DNA of 64,000 nucleotides. Source: Plantago elongata (taxonomy: Eukaryota > Streptophyta > Magnoliopsida > Lamiales > Plantaginaceae). The translations under genes and the position numbers were made by a program. Below the pieces are notes generated by a model. The model searched no databases and had not been told where the DNA came from. It was given only the letters and a program-made list of their open reading frames with translations. Location of the stretch: positions 1 to 64,000 of the forward strand of contig JAYMSP010000091.1 in assembly GCA_036897095.1 (NCBI GenBank), given 5' to 3'. Positions 8,916-20,327 of this stretch are shown one piece after another. How positions within the stretch are numbered: the first letter of the stretch is position 1; each line of letters begins with the position of its first letter.

Positions 8916-11269
8916 ATGGTACGTTTCGTAATTGAACCTCAAGTTTCCTTTTTTAATATTTATTGAAGGTTTAGGGTTTTGAATTTCGATTTGATGGTTA
9001 GTTCATACCCTAATTTGTGATCAATATCATACATGTTTAGTTGTTAAGATCATTAATTGAGCTATCGTATTTCACTGATTTAGTTCTTATGATCATTAAT
9101 TGAGCTAGCAGAGATATGGTTTGCGAATTTTCAACATGTTGGATTTGATCTGAATAGGGTTTCTAAGTTCTGACATGATTTATGTGTTTTCTGCAGTCGA
9201 CTCTTGCAGCTGCGAGGGCTGATAATTTTTACTATCCACCGGAATGGGAGCCGAAAAAGGTATGGATGTAATTCTTATGTGGATTGACAAACATGGTAGA
9301 TGTTTGATGATGGATCGTGTGGTTAACATTCGTTGTGTTTTCAGGGTGGGTTGAACAAGTTCAATGGGCAGCATGCTTTGAGGGAGCGAGCTAAGAAAAT
9401 CGATCAAGGCATCTTAGTAATAAGGTACTACACAGTCAGTGAAGAATAAAAGAGCAGTACATCATTGAGATTATATTATGCATTTACCGTGTATTATATG
9501 TTGATTGGTTTTGTGGTTAAGCTGTTTGTGTTATTAGTGTTAGTCCTATAAAGTACTGCATGTCGATATCTTGGCACCCTAATGTTAGTGTGAATTGGCC
9601 GATTTATTGAGCCTTGTGTTTATGGATTTGTAGTAGAATTTCAGTTTAAGCCGTCATCTCTAGTTGTACTTCGGATAGGGGTTTTGGGCGTTTTTATGTG
9701 ATTGGTTGGAGAAATGAAAATTCTTATCCTACAAAAACCACTTCACTGTGAAAAGTTGTAGGATTATCCAGACTCATGAATCATGATGCAAATCATGTTA
9801 ATCTTAAAATGAACCCAGAAGAAAACTCTGAATTAAGAATTGTCTTGGGGCTCTATGCTAATCATGTTGAGAGTAGCCTGATCCCTGAAAAACGACCATA
9901 GGAAATATATCAACCACTGCTTTAGCAAAACCTGGTGTGTCAGAAATTCAGAAGATTATAGCAAGTACACTTAATAAAAGTTTTCAAGAACTCTATATTC
10001 TGATGCTTATTAATGGAACTAATTCTTTGATTTCACAGATTTGAGATGCCGTATAATATTTGGTGTGGTGGATGTGAGTCCATGATTGCAAAAGGTGTGC
10101 GATTCAATGCAGAGAAGAAGCAAGTTGGGAACTACTACTCAACAAAGGTACTCTATTGTTTTTTTTACTTTTATATTGTTCTTGTATATCTGTGGAGCAG
10201 TTGTTGAGATGGCCTCCTATACTTCTCCAGATATGGAGCTTTACAATGAAAGCAGCTTGCTGCAGTCATGAGATTGTTATTCACACAGATCCTCAAAATT
10301 GCGAGTATTTGGTAATTAGTGGGGCTCGGAAAAAGATTGAGGAGTATGACGCTGAGGATGCCGGAACTTTGGTGCTTCCAGTAGATGAGGGTGAGTATGT
10401 CTGTAATTTCTATAACAATTATCTGCATTCTGCAATACATTGAAATATACAAACATAATCATTGTTATGTGTGCGAACTATTAGTTTAGTTTTACTATTC
10501 CTTGCCCATTGCTCAAAAGTTTCTTATACATCTACAGGGAGGTATATGTCATGTTTGTTGCGGATGAGGGTTTGTGTATAAACTATACACAACTTTAGTG
10601 GATATCAGTTACATTGTAGTTAATGGTGGTTGTGGTGGGGGGTGCGTGATAGAACTGAACATATCAGGATTCTGCCTCTTTTTTCCTTTGTCATGAGATC
10701 GATTATTAGTATTTTAGTTTAGTCAAAGTAATCTGACACAAATATCTAACTATATTTATCATCACTTTCTAGACAGAAGTAAACTGGCAGATCCTTTCAA
10801 GCGGCTAGAACACCAGGAAGGAGACATGAAGAAAAAGAAAGAAGCCGAGCCATTACTGGTACGTTTGCAGAAAGTCTCTGATGCGAGACATTCAGATGAC
10901 TATGCATTGAACAGATCACTTCGAACGAGGCTTAGGGATCAAAAGAAAAGAGTTGCTGAAGAGGAGGCTCATGCGAGGAAATCTGGACTTGGTATTAGGC
11001 TTCTCCCTGCCTCCAAAGAGGATGCTGCTGCTGCTTCACGTGTTAGATTTGCAACTAAGTTTGAGAAGAACAGAAAGGACAAGAGAGCATTAATCCAAGC
11101 AGCTTCGATCTTCTCAGATTCATCTGCTTCAGATAAAAGGCGAATGGAGCTAGAAGGTAAGAGGAGAAAAATAAATGCAGCGTCTGCTTCAAAATTATTA
11201 TCCGGGGGATACAAGCCATCATCATGGACTCGGGATGCTGTGCCTTCTCGCAAGTTCAGAAGGGCTTAA
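8916..11269 (+). CDS. YJU2/CCDC130-family splicing factor (CWC16 homologue)
   Basis: A nuclear spliceosome protein. YJU2/CWC16 proteins join the Prp19-associated (NTC) machinery and help the first catalytic step. Six exons (8916-8918, 9197-9259, 9345-9424, 10039-10147, 10231-10390, 10773-11269) give 303 residues. The first exon is just ATG, and every junction is GT-AG with fitting phase. The N-terminal half is the conserved COG5134 core: RADNFYYPPEWEPKKGGLNK (8-27), then RFEMPYNIWCGGC (49-61, a CxxC pair) and AEKKQVGNYYSTK (to 85), with further cysteines at 95-96. After residue ~140 it is lysine- and arginine-rich with heptad-like charged stretches, ending in a basic tail (SRKFRRA). The RADNFYYPPEW start places it with the CCDC130/YJU2B branch rather than YJU2/CCDC94. 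Length and domain order look normal. Confidence 0.96.
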
Positions 11270-12430
11270 GAAGTTTAGATGACACATCTACAGATCAATG
11301 TAGCTAATCAAATCATGGATCTTGAAGTATTTGATCTGCATTATGAAACTGAATAATTCAAGATGATCACACATAGCTTCTGCTTAGCCAATATGTAGTG
11401 TTCGCTGTTTAAAACTTTCTTTTTGTAATGTCGTATGTGTACAAATCTTATGGTCTGTCTTACGAGTGGTGAGCAAATAGTGGTTGTGGTGATAGTAACG
11501 TTATGTGTAATGATAATGTACTTGATTGGAGGAAAACAGCTCGTGTTGTCTGAAATAGTGGTGACTATATGTTATGGGGATTGTTAAACGCAGGATCGTT
11601 TTTACTAAGCGTAGGACATATTTTTATATATTACACACGGTCCAACAAATTATATAAATATTAGTCAATGGTCTGTCGATACTCGACAGGGCATGGTGAT
11701 AAAACTCAAAAACATAAAAATCATTATTGTACAAAAAATGATGTATCTAAAAAAAAATTGCTTTAAGCCTTCAACACTGCATCGATGGTCATTTATTAAT
11801 CCGATTTGATTCGATAAATTAAAATATTAAAAAAACATATTAGATGTGAACTTCATGCTTGTATAGAAACATTAAATGCCTTACTGGCACTTTTATAAAT
11901 ATATTAGATCTATATTCTAGTTGGTGAGTCATTTCACTCACCAAAAATTCAACTCGGTAACCTTAATTTTCATTTGACCATTAGGATTCATGGGAATGAA
12001 AAGTTTTTGGCTGCATTGATTGAAAATATCATATTTGCCTCAATGATGTGTTTTTAAAGTTAGTATCTACCAGCCTTGTGTCATTGCAAAATATGTCAGA
12101 AATATTCGTCGAAGACAGTCAAGTGCCTCGGTTTCTTCCATAATGTTAAAAAAAACGAAATCTATAATATGTAGATTTAAGAGATTTAATCATCAAAATT
12201 AAATCCCCTTTAATTGATTACTACATGTTGTCAATCACGATTTTAAACCTATTCAGTTGTTAATTTGTCAGTTAAACATTCCGCACCTTTTAGAAAAAAA
12301 ATCATAAGACCCAAATTGATCCCTAGAAACAACACCAATACCACCCGTATGTAGAATCTACATACACAACCACATCGTCAAAATTAACTAATATGATACC
12401 AAGATCATGTCGAAGAATTCTAAGGTAATA
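11270..12430. other. 3' flank of the YJU2-like gene and gene-free stretch
   Basis: The first ~200 bp are probably 3' UTR. The rest is AT-rich, with no gene or clear repeat that I can support. Confidence 0.4.
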
Positions 12431-12433
12431 CTT

Positions 12434-12640
12434 ACTTTGTTCCAATAATTTTTTTTTATTTTTCATTTTAGGCGTTCCACTTAAAACTTTCTATTTCCTA
12501 TGTAAACCCACTATCCTCATTATTAACATTTTAATCATTCTATTTTAAACTTTATCAATTATATTTCTTACCTTTTACTATACACTTAATATTACTTAAT
12601 CTATACCAACCATTTCTTAATCAAACTTCTTAAAATTTGT
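12434..12640. mobile_element. Stowaway-like MITE fragment
   Basis: TACTTACTTTGTTCCAATAA followed by T-rich sequence with TTATCAATTATATTTCTTAC resembles the Stowaway copies at 836 and 57870. No matching right end is seen. Confidence 0.3.
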
Positions 12641-12659
12641 GTATAAATTATGTAACAAG

Positions 12660-13555
12660 AATTGTAGGGAACTAAGGGAGTAAGAGATAGTTTTTCGATA
12701 ATGCCCCGTCTCCTTTGAATAGAGATCCGATCATTGGGACCGGAGCAGTTACTCATGAGCTGCTCTTTGAGAGTTATGTTGTCTCCCACAGTACATGTAC
12801 ATGTTATTTCACATTTACAAAGGTAATAATAGATAGTTTTCCAATAATGCCCCGTCCCATTTGGACATAGACTAAGATCATGCGGTACCATGTCCAGGAA
12901 TTTCAAGGTAATAATCGATAGTTTTTCAGCAACGCCCATCTCCTTTGTACACAGACCCGACCATTTGAGCCAGTGCAGTTGCTCATGGTCTGCTCTTCAA
13001 GTGATATGTTGGTCCCATTGCATATTTTACCAGTAAACCTCAAACCTAAAGAATCACAAAGTAATAATAGATGGTTTTTCGGTAACGTCCCATCTCCTTT
13101 ATATAAAGATCCGTCCATTTGGACCAGTGCAAGTATTCATAGGCTACTCTTTGAGTGACATATATATGTTGACCCCCACTTTATGTTTCATATGTCAGCC
13201 TCAAACCAAATAACCGCAAGGTAATAATAGATCGGTTTTCGATAACGTCCCGTCTCCTTTGGACAAAGATCAATCCATTTGGGCCGGTGCAGTTACTCAT
13301 GAGTTACTCTTCGGGTGATATGTTGGGCTCCACTTTATGATTCATTTGTAAGTCTCACACCCGAAGAATCACAAGGTAATTAATAAAAAATAGTTTCTCG
13401 ATAACGACCCGTTTCCTTTGGACAGATACCCGACCATTTGAGCGGGTGCAATTACTCAAGGGGTTTTTCTTCGGTGATATTTACCCCCACTGTATATTGC
13501 ATATGTAAGCTTCAAACCCGAAGAATTGCAAGGTCATATATAATCGATAGTTTTT
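12660..13555 (+). repeat. Tandem array of ~155-bp units related to a Cassandra-type LTR
   Basis: The word AAGGTAATAAT(A/C)GATAG marks unit starts at 12820, 12905, 13058, 13218, 13373 and 13530, with a diverged unit near 12670. Spacings are 153-160 bp except one short unit of 85 bp. Each unit has TTTTTCGATAACGCCCCGTC, TCCTTTGGACA, GACCATTTG, CAGTTACTCATGAGCTGCTC and GATATGTTGG. The same order is found in the left part of the LTR that follows at 13556, so the array is probably an amplified piece of that element. Confidence 0.8.
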
Positions 13556-13850
13556 CGGTAACAACTCGTCTCCTTTGGACATAGACCTGACCATTGGAGT
13601 CGGTGTAGTTATACATGGGCTGCTTCAAGTGATATGTTGGCCCCCACTGCACCAAGGCATGCCATTTCACGCGCACTTTTTTATCCTCACTCGTTGGCGC
13701 ACATGTCAATGTTAGGAGTTGGTCACCCATCCAATATAGTATTGTACTATTGTCCAAGCCCCCTTAACATTGTAGTTCTTATGGACGAATGCAAATTGTT
13801 GGTATGATTAGTGCTCTCAACTCTTTCAGTCATTTGAAACTTATATGACA
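13556..13850 (+). mobile_element. Cassandra-like TRIM LTR with 5S-rRNA-derived domain
   Basis: The segment holds ACTGCACCAAGGCATGCC, then at 13720-13816 a stretch that matches the reverse complement of plant 5S rRNA: GGTCACCCATCC, CCAAGC..CCTTAAC, GTTCTTATGG and TTGGTATGATTAGTGC. LTRs carrying 5S sequence are the hallmark of Cassandra terminal-repeat retrotransposons in miniature. The copy is an old, decayed fossil; with 13989-14289 it may form one element, though only ~140 bp separates them. No protein is expected in this family. Confidence 0.7.
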
Positions 13851-13988
13851 TTGTGTGATGTGCCCGTAACACCTTTTCCAGAACAATTGTTGCTCTCCCT
13901 CTTCAATTTCACGACATCCCATCGCACATTTTCCGGAGCAACTGTCAACCAATTGTGAGTTTTGGGTTGGCTTAGTTCTTATACCATT

Positions 13989-14289
13989 CGTAACCCCCAT
14001 GTCCTCTTATGGTCCTGCGAGCGTTACTCATGGGTTGTTTTTTCGGATGATATGATGGCTCCAATGTATCAACACAGGTCCCTTCTTGCACACTTTATCA
14101 TGGCTTATGTGCATACCATGTAACTTTCTAGTTTGTCATTAATGCTATGATTATTCCAAAGAGAAAGAATGTTTAATTCTGGAGGTCTTACGTGTGGATT
14201 TATAATAAGAAAGTGCACCTTGTTGGTACAAGTAGTGCTATCAACTCCTCTAAGCTCTCTGGAACTTAACTAAAATCTTATATGTTACA
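13989..14289 (+). mobile_element. Second Cassandra-like LTR copy
   Basis: The segment repeats the layout of 13556-13850: GTTACTCATGGGTTG, GATATGATGG, TATCAACACAGGTCCC, then a decayed 5S-like stretch, AAAGTGCACCTTGTTGGTAC and CTCTAAGCTCTCTGGAACTT. It runs from a TAAC-type end near 13990 to GTTACA at 14284-14289. Old and decayed. Confidence 0.65.
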
Positions 14290-15640
14290 TTTCCACTCAA
14301 TTTGAGGATAATTACAATAGAATGTAATTAGATTACAAAATTAATTATTTTCAGGTCAACATGTGATTAGATGGAACACCTAAGCACAAACAACAATTTG
14401 GTAACATTGCCTCAACTTATTGAACGCATCTTTATATACATCATTCGTGATAGATGGTATTTCTTTCCATCTTTGTTTCAAAATTATGTTTTGAGACTCT
14501 TTCACAAAGTGACTCATGAATAAAGTAACACAAAGCTAAGTATGGGTGAGTACTTATGTGGAAGGTAGAGCCTAACATAAGCGAGTGACTGTCCTTAACT
14601 CTTGTTGATTTCATTGCAAAGTATACAAAAATAAAAAACTACTTCTAATTATAATTTATGGGGAACTTGGTATTGTTAAAGGGGCTCATCATTATTCTCG
14701 GAATAAAAAACTTTTGCCCCACATCTCTCTAAGCTACAAGTGAAAATATAGTGAATTTTTAAGATCTATGACAAAAAAATAAATCCACTTACATATATGG
14801 AGAATGTAATACACCATTATTGAATCAAATATACATGATTTAAAGAACATATGGTACATCCGTTCAATTTAACGAACGTAAGTAACATATATGCATATTT
14901 TGTAGAATGTACATATATATACAGGTTTATAAATCTATCACGCAAGTGATATCATTGCAAAGTTCAATCCGTATATATAAACTGAATATCTTATAAGGAA
15001 CAAAGGTATACATGTTCACCTACGACCAATAATTATAGATTATATAACTCTAGTGGTTCTTTAATAAACTCACCAGGATCATCTATTCTTACCAAATTAA
15101 TTATTTTCGGGTTATGAATCCTTACAACTATTATTAGAATTTTTAGTTCGGGATTATCTATGATCGATCTGTTTTACAACATATCATTAATCATCTTAAT
15201 AAAAGATAAAAAAATGTTACTAAAGTATATTAGCAACTCTACGGTGAGATATAATTAAAAAGAAAAGGATATAAACTTTAATAGTGAGATTATTATAAAA
15301 AGAGTGATTAAGGAGTAGCTTTATAAATTCATTAACATGAGTATATGAAATGAGGCGTCCGAGACTTGGAATGTCATTTTATCATTAGTAAAACTAATCG
15401 AAAGAAATGAAAAATTAATTCGACAGAGTGATAGATTTAGGCAAGTGTTGGGTATGAACTATTGATAGGCTAAAGAATTAATTGAAATAATAATTGTTAT
15501 GTGTAGGATTCGATGTTTGGGCACAACTAAATGATGAAATATACAGTCAGCACTTTTTATTTTATTAGTCAATCAAAACATTTCGTTTTGCCAACACTAA
15601 TAAGTTTCACCCAATTAGAATATTTGAATCTGCCACATCA
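14290..15640. other. Gene-free AT-rich stretch
   Basis: Very AT-rich. Apart from simple AT runs I see no gene, RNA or defined repeat. Confidence 0.5.
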
Positions 15641-15944
15641 ACATGTGACATGGCTTCACCACAAGGCTTGAAAAAGTCTTCTTTTCATAATGATATAGAT
15701 AGAATTAGTTTCAATTTTTGTAAAATTTATAAAATTATCACATTTTCGAAAATATATAAACGTATATATACTACGATACATAACGAAAATCAATATTATA
15801 AAATTATTAATCATATTTTACAAATAATGATGAATTTGAAACATTTATATTGTTATAATTCATATTCATTATTTAATTATCTTTACATTAATGGTTTTTT
15901 TAAATTAAAAAATTAAAAAAAAAATCAAAAACTGACTAGGATCG

Positions 15945-16110
15945 TGTCGTGGCAGATCTGCCAGATTGGAGTGTCGCTCCGATCAGAGCTGTGCAACTCC
16001 GATTGGAGTTTTGCACAACTCCGATCGGTTGGAGCTGTGCAGCTCTGACCAGATCGTCGGAGCTTCTCCGGCCAGTTCGGAGCGGCGGAGTTCTTCGTTC
16101 GTGTTCTAAG
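15945..16110. repeat. GC-rich patch of repeated (in)verted CTCCGATC / AGCTGTGCA words
   Basis: In a region otherwise over 70 percent AT, this stretch repeats GCTCCGATCAGAGCTGTGCA, ACTCCGATTGGAGTTTTGCA and ACTCCGATCGGTTGGAGCTG. The words are partly palindromic, so alternative hairpins are possible. A 61-codon frame crosses it but resembles nothing known and mirrors the repeats. Confidence 0.6.
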
Positions 16111-16139
16111 TCTTCGTTCTTCGTGTTCTTTTAAATTTT

Positions 16140-17315
16140 CTTCGATTTTTTTCTGGATAATATGATTGGTTCAAATAAACATGTTTAGATGTTTTTTTAG
16201 GTAAAATTATAATTATTTATAATTATAAGACTATTTCATTATTTATAATAAATGTGGTGTTGTTTATAATATATAAAAATATGTTATGTATTTAATAAAA
16301 GTTATTATGCTTTTAAAAATATTTTGAATATGTGACGAAGAGGATAGTATGCTATGTGACGATGTGGATATTATGGTTCGGTTTCATTTCAAACTCTGCT
16401 CGAAACGAAGTATGTGGAATAGACAGTCCATTAAAGAAAAGTTTGGGAAACTATTTATAAGTTGAAAATGACAAAAGATGAGATTAAGGCATGAAAATCA
16501 TAGCAGACAGGAAGAGCACGAATGGAACCATATCTTTTGTTCTTTCATGCTCTGTTTTTACACTTGCTTATTATTTTATATATATATCTTTAGATTCGGA
16601 TCAATACGAGAGATTTCTTCACCTTATCAAACCGTACAGATATATAATGAACCTTTAAGAGTCAAATGATCGGCGTATTTCAAGGCACCTAATCCACATT
16701 CTATTCTATTTCAACACAATTTCTATTGTTCTTTTGGATATATTTTCTGCTTAAACAAATGAGAGTTCTACTCTCTATGTTTATGTTTCAATTGATAATA
16801 TCTGTAATTTTCTTGAAAACATATAAATATATCTAGAAAATGTATCTAGATATGTGACTTTACATACGAAGGGAACATATATAATTATATTGTATTTTGA
16901 TTTCATTTGGTAGGTTAAAATTATTATAAAGATAACTTTCCTTGATAAAATTAAATACTGTATAATCAATTTTCCTCGTATCTACCTAATTTGTGACTTG
17001 TCAATACGATTATTGTTGTTGCGATTAATGCAAACATAGAATCTATTGGTGAAATTCTGTGGCTAGCTATATCGATGAGCTTGAATCTAGGTAGAGTCCT
17101 ATGCATAATGAAGTACAAAAGCATAATGATTATCAAATAGTAAGATGATCAGCCCTTTTGCAAGTAAAGTCCAATGCGCATGCTACATATGTATCCACTT
17201 TATAATAAAGTACGGTACATATATTTCTATCTATCAAATCAAAAAAAAAAAGACAAAATAAATACATTTATATTTTTTATATAAATAAAAGTATCTTATA
17301 TTTGAGGCTAGCTAA
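16140..17315. other. Gene-free AT-rich stretch
   Basis: Nothing recognisable; short frames here are composition artefacts. Confidence 0.5.
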
Positions 17316-17321
17316 CCACTA

Positions 17322-17549
17322 CTTCATCCGTACATCAACCTTCATATATTAGAGTTGACACATAATTTTAAGCGAAAAATTAAAGTAATGATAAAAAATA
17401 AAGAAGGTATGGAAATGTGTAATTTTTATGTAAAATTGAGATTATTTATTATTTATTAGTGGTAGGGTAAATTATTTTTTAGTAATGTATGAAGTTTGAT
17501 AAAACGGTTAAAAATGATAAATGTATGAAATTTGTTTAAAGGGGAGGAG
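17322..17549. mobile_element. Stowaway-like MITE with TA duplication
   Basis: It begins CTTCATCCGTACATCAACC after TA (17320-17321) and ends AAAGGGGAGGAG before TA (17550-17551). These are degenerate forms of the CTCCCTCCGT...GGGAG ends of Stowaway elements. The interior is AT-rich and non-coding. Confidence 0.55.
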
Positions 17550-17551
17550 TA

Positions 17552-18259
17552 TAATTTTTTACCTATTTTTTGCAGGTGCTGATCGATCTTCATCGACTAT
17601 GTGTCAAATTAACCTGCATTTCTTGGTTCTGGATTTCAAGCTAGCTGTTTCATGCATGTATCCAAATTGATATAATCCAGGTGATTTTATTGTTTCATTT
17701 CTACTTATTATTTTGTGATTTGAGTACTTATCTGCATGGATAAAGCTTCTTTTTACTTTCATTATCCGTTTCATAGTGTTCTTAATGTATAGTCATCACC
17801 ACTTCATCTAGATACCTAATATGGCTGTGATATCGTAAGTTTTCTTTTATATGTTTCTCTTGAAAAAACATGGCAAGTTTGGTAGCTCTAAGCATATGAT
17901 AATCTCCATCTAGCCGGTAGAAAACTAACATACCAATTTTGCATTCTATGTGAAAATATTTTTATATGAATTCATTGTACAAATCAAATTCTCAAGTAAG
18001 AAGAGAGAATTTGATCAAGGAAAAATGAACAAGTGAAGAAGATAGTTGAATTGAGCTGTTTATATACTAACCAACTCGAATGTACTATCTCTAATGCCTA
18101 ATATACGAGCCGTGAATCTCTTTATAATATAACGTAATGTGCTGAAACACGATTTCTTCATAGCTGCTGCATTTCTCTTTGTCTTTGATTGCTCCGCTGA
18201 CTTGCTTCTTTGGCTCACAAATTATGATTAAATATTATAATTTGTGTGTAGTCTAATAC
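17552..18259. other. Gene-free stretch
   Basis: AT-rich intergenic sequence with no supported feature. Confidence 0.45.
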
Positions 18260-20327
18260 TGTAAGGTCCGTAAAATTTTCTCGTGTAATCCGAAAAATTA
18301 ATTAAATATTAATTTTATTATTTTGCATGAGCGAAAATATTAAACGAGTATATTAGGTCGAATTTATAATTTTAACGCCGAGCGGATTCGACGTTAAAGG
18401 AAGAATTGAGATTATATTAATAAAATAATAATAAAAATAATAAAAATAAAAATTATTTATTTTAATTTTTCTATGGCTCAAGTTCGACTCAAAAAGTGCC
18501 CGAGAGTCGATTTTGTATTTTTCCGAATTTTATTTTGGAGTCGTTTGGAAGCAAGAATGAGCCAGTTGTATATAATAGCAAAAGTACCAAGATACCCCTA
18601 CTCCTCCTTCTTCTTCCTTTACGCAGCCTGTTCGTTTTGGACATTTCCCTTCCACCTTCTTCCCCAAATCAACTAAACTGTCTGTTGCCAATTCACCATG
18701 CCAAAAATTAATCCTCCTCGTGCCAACACCACCGATTCCCGTGCCAACTTGTCACCGCGTCAACCAATCCCCGCCGTCGTGCCAAGGTGGAGCCGACCGG
18801 GACCAATGCACGTGGGAGGACATTGGATTGCGGCCGATGGAACGTGGCACGCGGAGAGGAAGCCGCGTAAGGCGGCGTGAGCCACCTGGCTGGCCACGCA
18901 GCGGCTCCCCGGCAACGGCCAACTCCTTCACCGCCATTCTACTCCTATAAATAGGAGGTATTCCTCCATTGTCACACACCCCGTTCCACTGCTTCTCCTC
19001 TCCTTCCTCTCTCATTTTCTTCCCACCTCTAGCCACCACTATCCACCGTGCACCACCACCGGCGCCACCCATCTCTGCCACCCTACTCCGGTCACCACAC
19101 CACCACCACTGCCCGACTGATCCGGAATTGAGTCGTTCGCTCGACCAAAATTCCGGTAAGTATCTCGGTCGTATTTCGATTTCATTCGAATAACGAACGA
19201 GAAATAATTAATAATTCCTCGCAGCCGTGCCGCACCGGCAACACCACCTCGACTGTCGTCACCCCGCCTCACGCTCGACCTTTGCTCGATTAGTGTCGCG
19301 ATTATCCCTCGTTTATTATCGTTATTATCGTTTATCACCGATTATTATCGGTTATTATCATTTATTATCGTAATTTGGGAATTTAAATTATACTGTTATA
19401 CTGTTTAAATTATTAGAATAGCTGATAATATTGAATACTGTATATAGTGTAACTGCAGTTGGATATAGCATCGACTGGCCGTCGACTATAGGATGGTTGC
19501 TGCGGGTTGCGGACTGTTGGTTGAGTTGGAATTATACTGTATACTGTTGGGTTACGTGTAGACGTCGACTGGTCGTCGACTAGGGAATTGTAGTATAATA
19601 ATACTGCTGGTGATATTGCACTGTTGAGGCATTTACTGGCCAATTGTTGTTATAGGTTGGAAAATTATACTGAGACATACTTGTCGTCTGTTGTCTGAAT
19701 TTATCTGTTAGGAGTCATATACCGGATATAGGTTTGGAAAATTATACTGAGACGGACTTGCCGTCTGTTGTCTGAACTTATCTGTTAGGAGTCATATACC
19801 GGATGTAATTTTATAAAATAAAATAAAATGTCACAATGACGGTTTTTAGAAGAAATAAATAATTTTAGGACTTATTTAAAGATTAAAGGTCTAGTTTTGC
19901 TAAATAGTGTCGATTATTTTAAACGCATGATATTTAATTAACTAAAGTATCGTAAATAATTAGGAAACTCGGATATGGGATCCGTTTACTAGTCCTAAAA
20001 CTGTTAGGGATTTATTCGGGGTCTTTTAAATAATTTAGTCTGGGGTTTAAGTAGTATTGTTTATATGTTATCAGGAATTTTGGAGTCATCTGACGTACAA
20101 GATAGTGGTGAGTGATTACGAGCTTTCGGCATCCGGCCCTGGGAAAGTTTGCTACTGTTCATTCCTCGCATTTTTATTCATGTACATGTTTATGTGTCTG
20201 ACTGTCTGACCCCGACTGCGACTCCTCGACGACGACCGACCAACTCCGACTCGTCCGGTTTAGACTACTAACTGTATCTCTGTAGACGTCCTGTATTAGG
20301 AAACCGTACCTGTATTGACTTGATACT
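18260..20327 (+). mobile_element. Long LTR of a Ty3/Gypsy-like retrotransposon (solo or truncated)
   Basis: The segment begins TGTAAGGTCCGTAAAATTTT, an LTR-like start, and is about 2 kb of sequence whose composition differs from its flanks (GC-rich near 18700-19280). It has a strong promoter core at 18946, and no long frames. Long non-coding LTRs of this sort are typical of Tekay/Del-type Gypsy elements, but that family call is inference. The right end and target duplication are not clear, as a Copia fragment abuts near 20328. A ~76-bp tandem duplication lies at about 19656-19806, and TTATTATCG repeats at 19305-19375. An old fossil without internal domains. Confidence 0.5.
18946..18953 (+). 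promoter_or_regulatory. TATA box of the LTR
   Basis: TATAAATA lies inside the symmetric CTCCTATAAATAGGAG (18943-18958). It is followed after ~30 bp by a pyrimidine-rich stretch (CTTCTCCTCTCCTTCCTC) that would suit a transcription start. Confidence 0.55.

Noticed and set aside
10969-11253. 94-codon minus-strand frame
   Set aside because: Shadow of the last exon of the YJU2-like gene.
12601-13757. Minus-strand frames that resemble each other (RISIQRRRGIIEKLS and VCVQRRWALLKNY)
   Set aside because: The likeness comes from the 155-bp DNA tandem repeat and not from a protein family.
13720-13816. Possible functional 5S rRNA gene
   Set aside because: The match is to parts of 5S only, strongly diverged, within a dispersed LTR.
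15650-15916. 88-codon frame rich in Ile, Tyr, Asn and Lys
   Set aside because: Composition is that of random AT-rich DNA; no family resemblance.
18698-19193. Several overlapping frames rich in Pro, Arg and His
   Set aside because: They lie in the GC-rich part of a non-coding LTR, overlap each other in both strands, and match no family.
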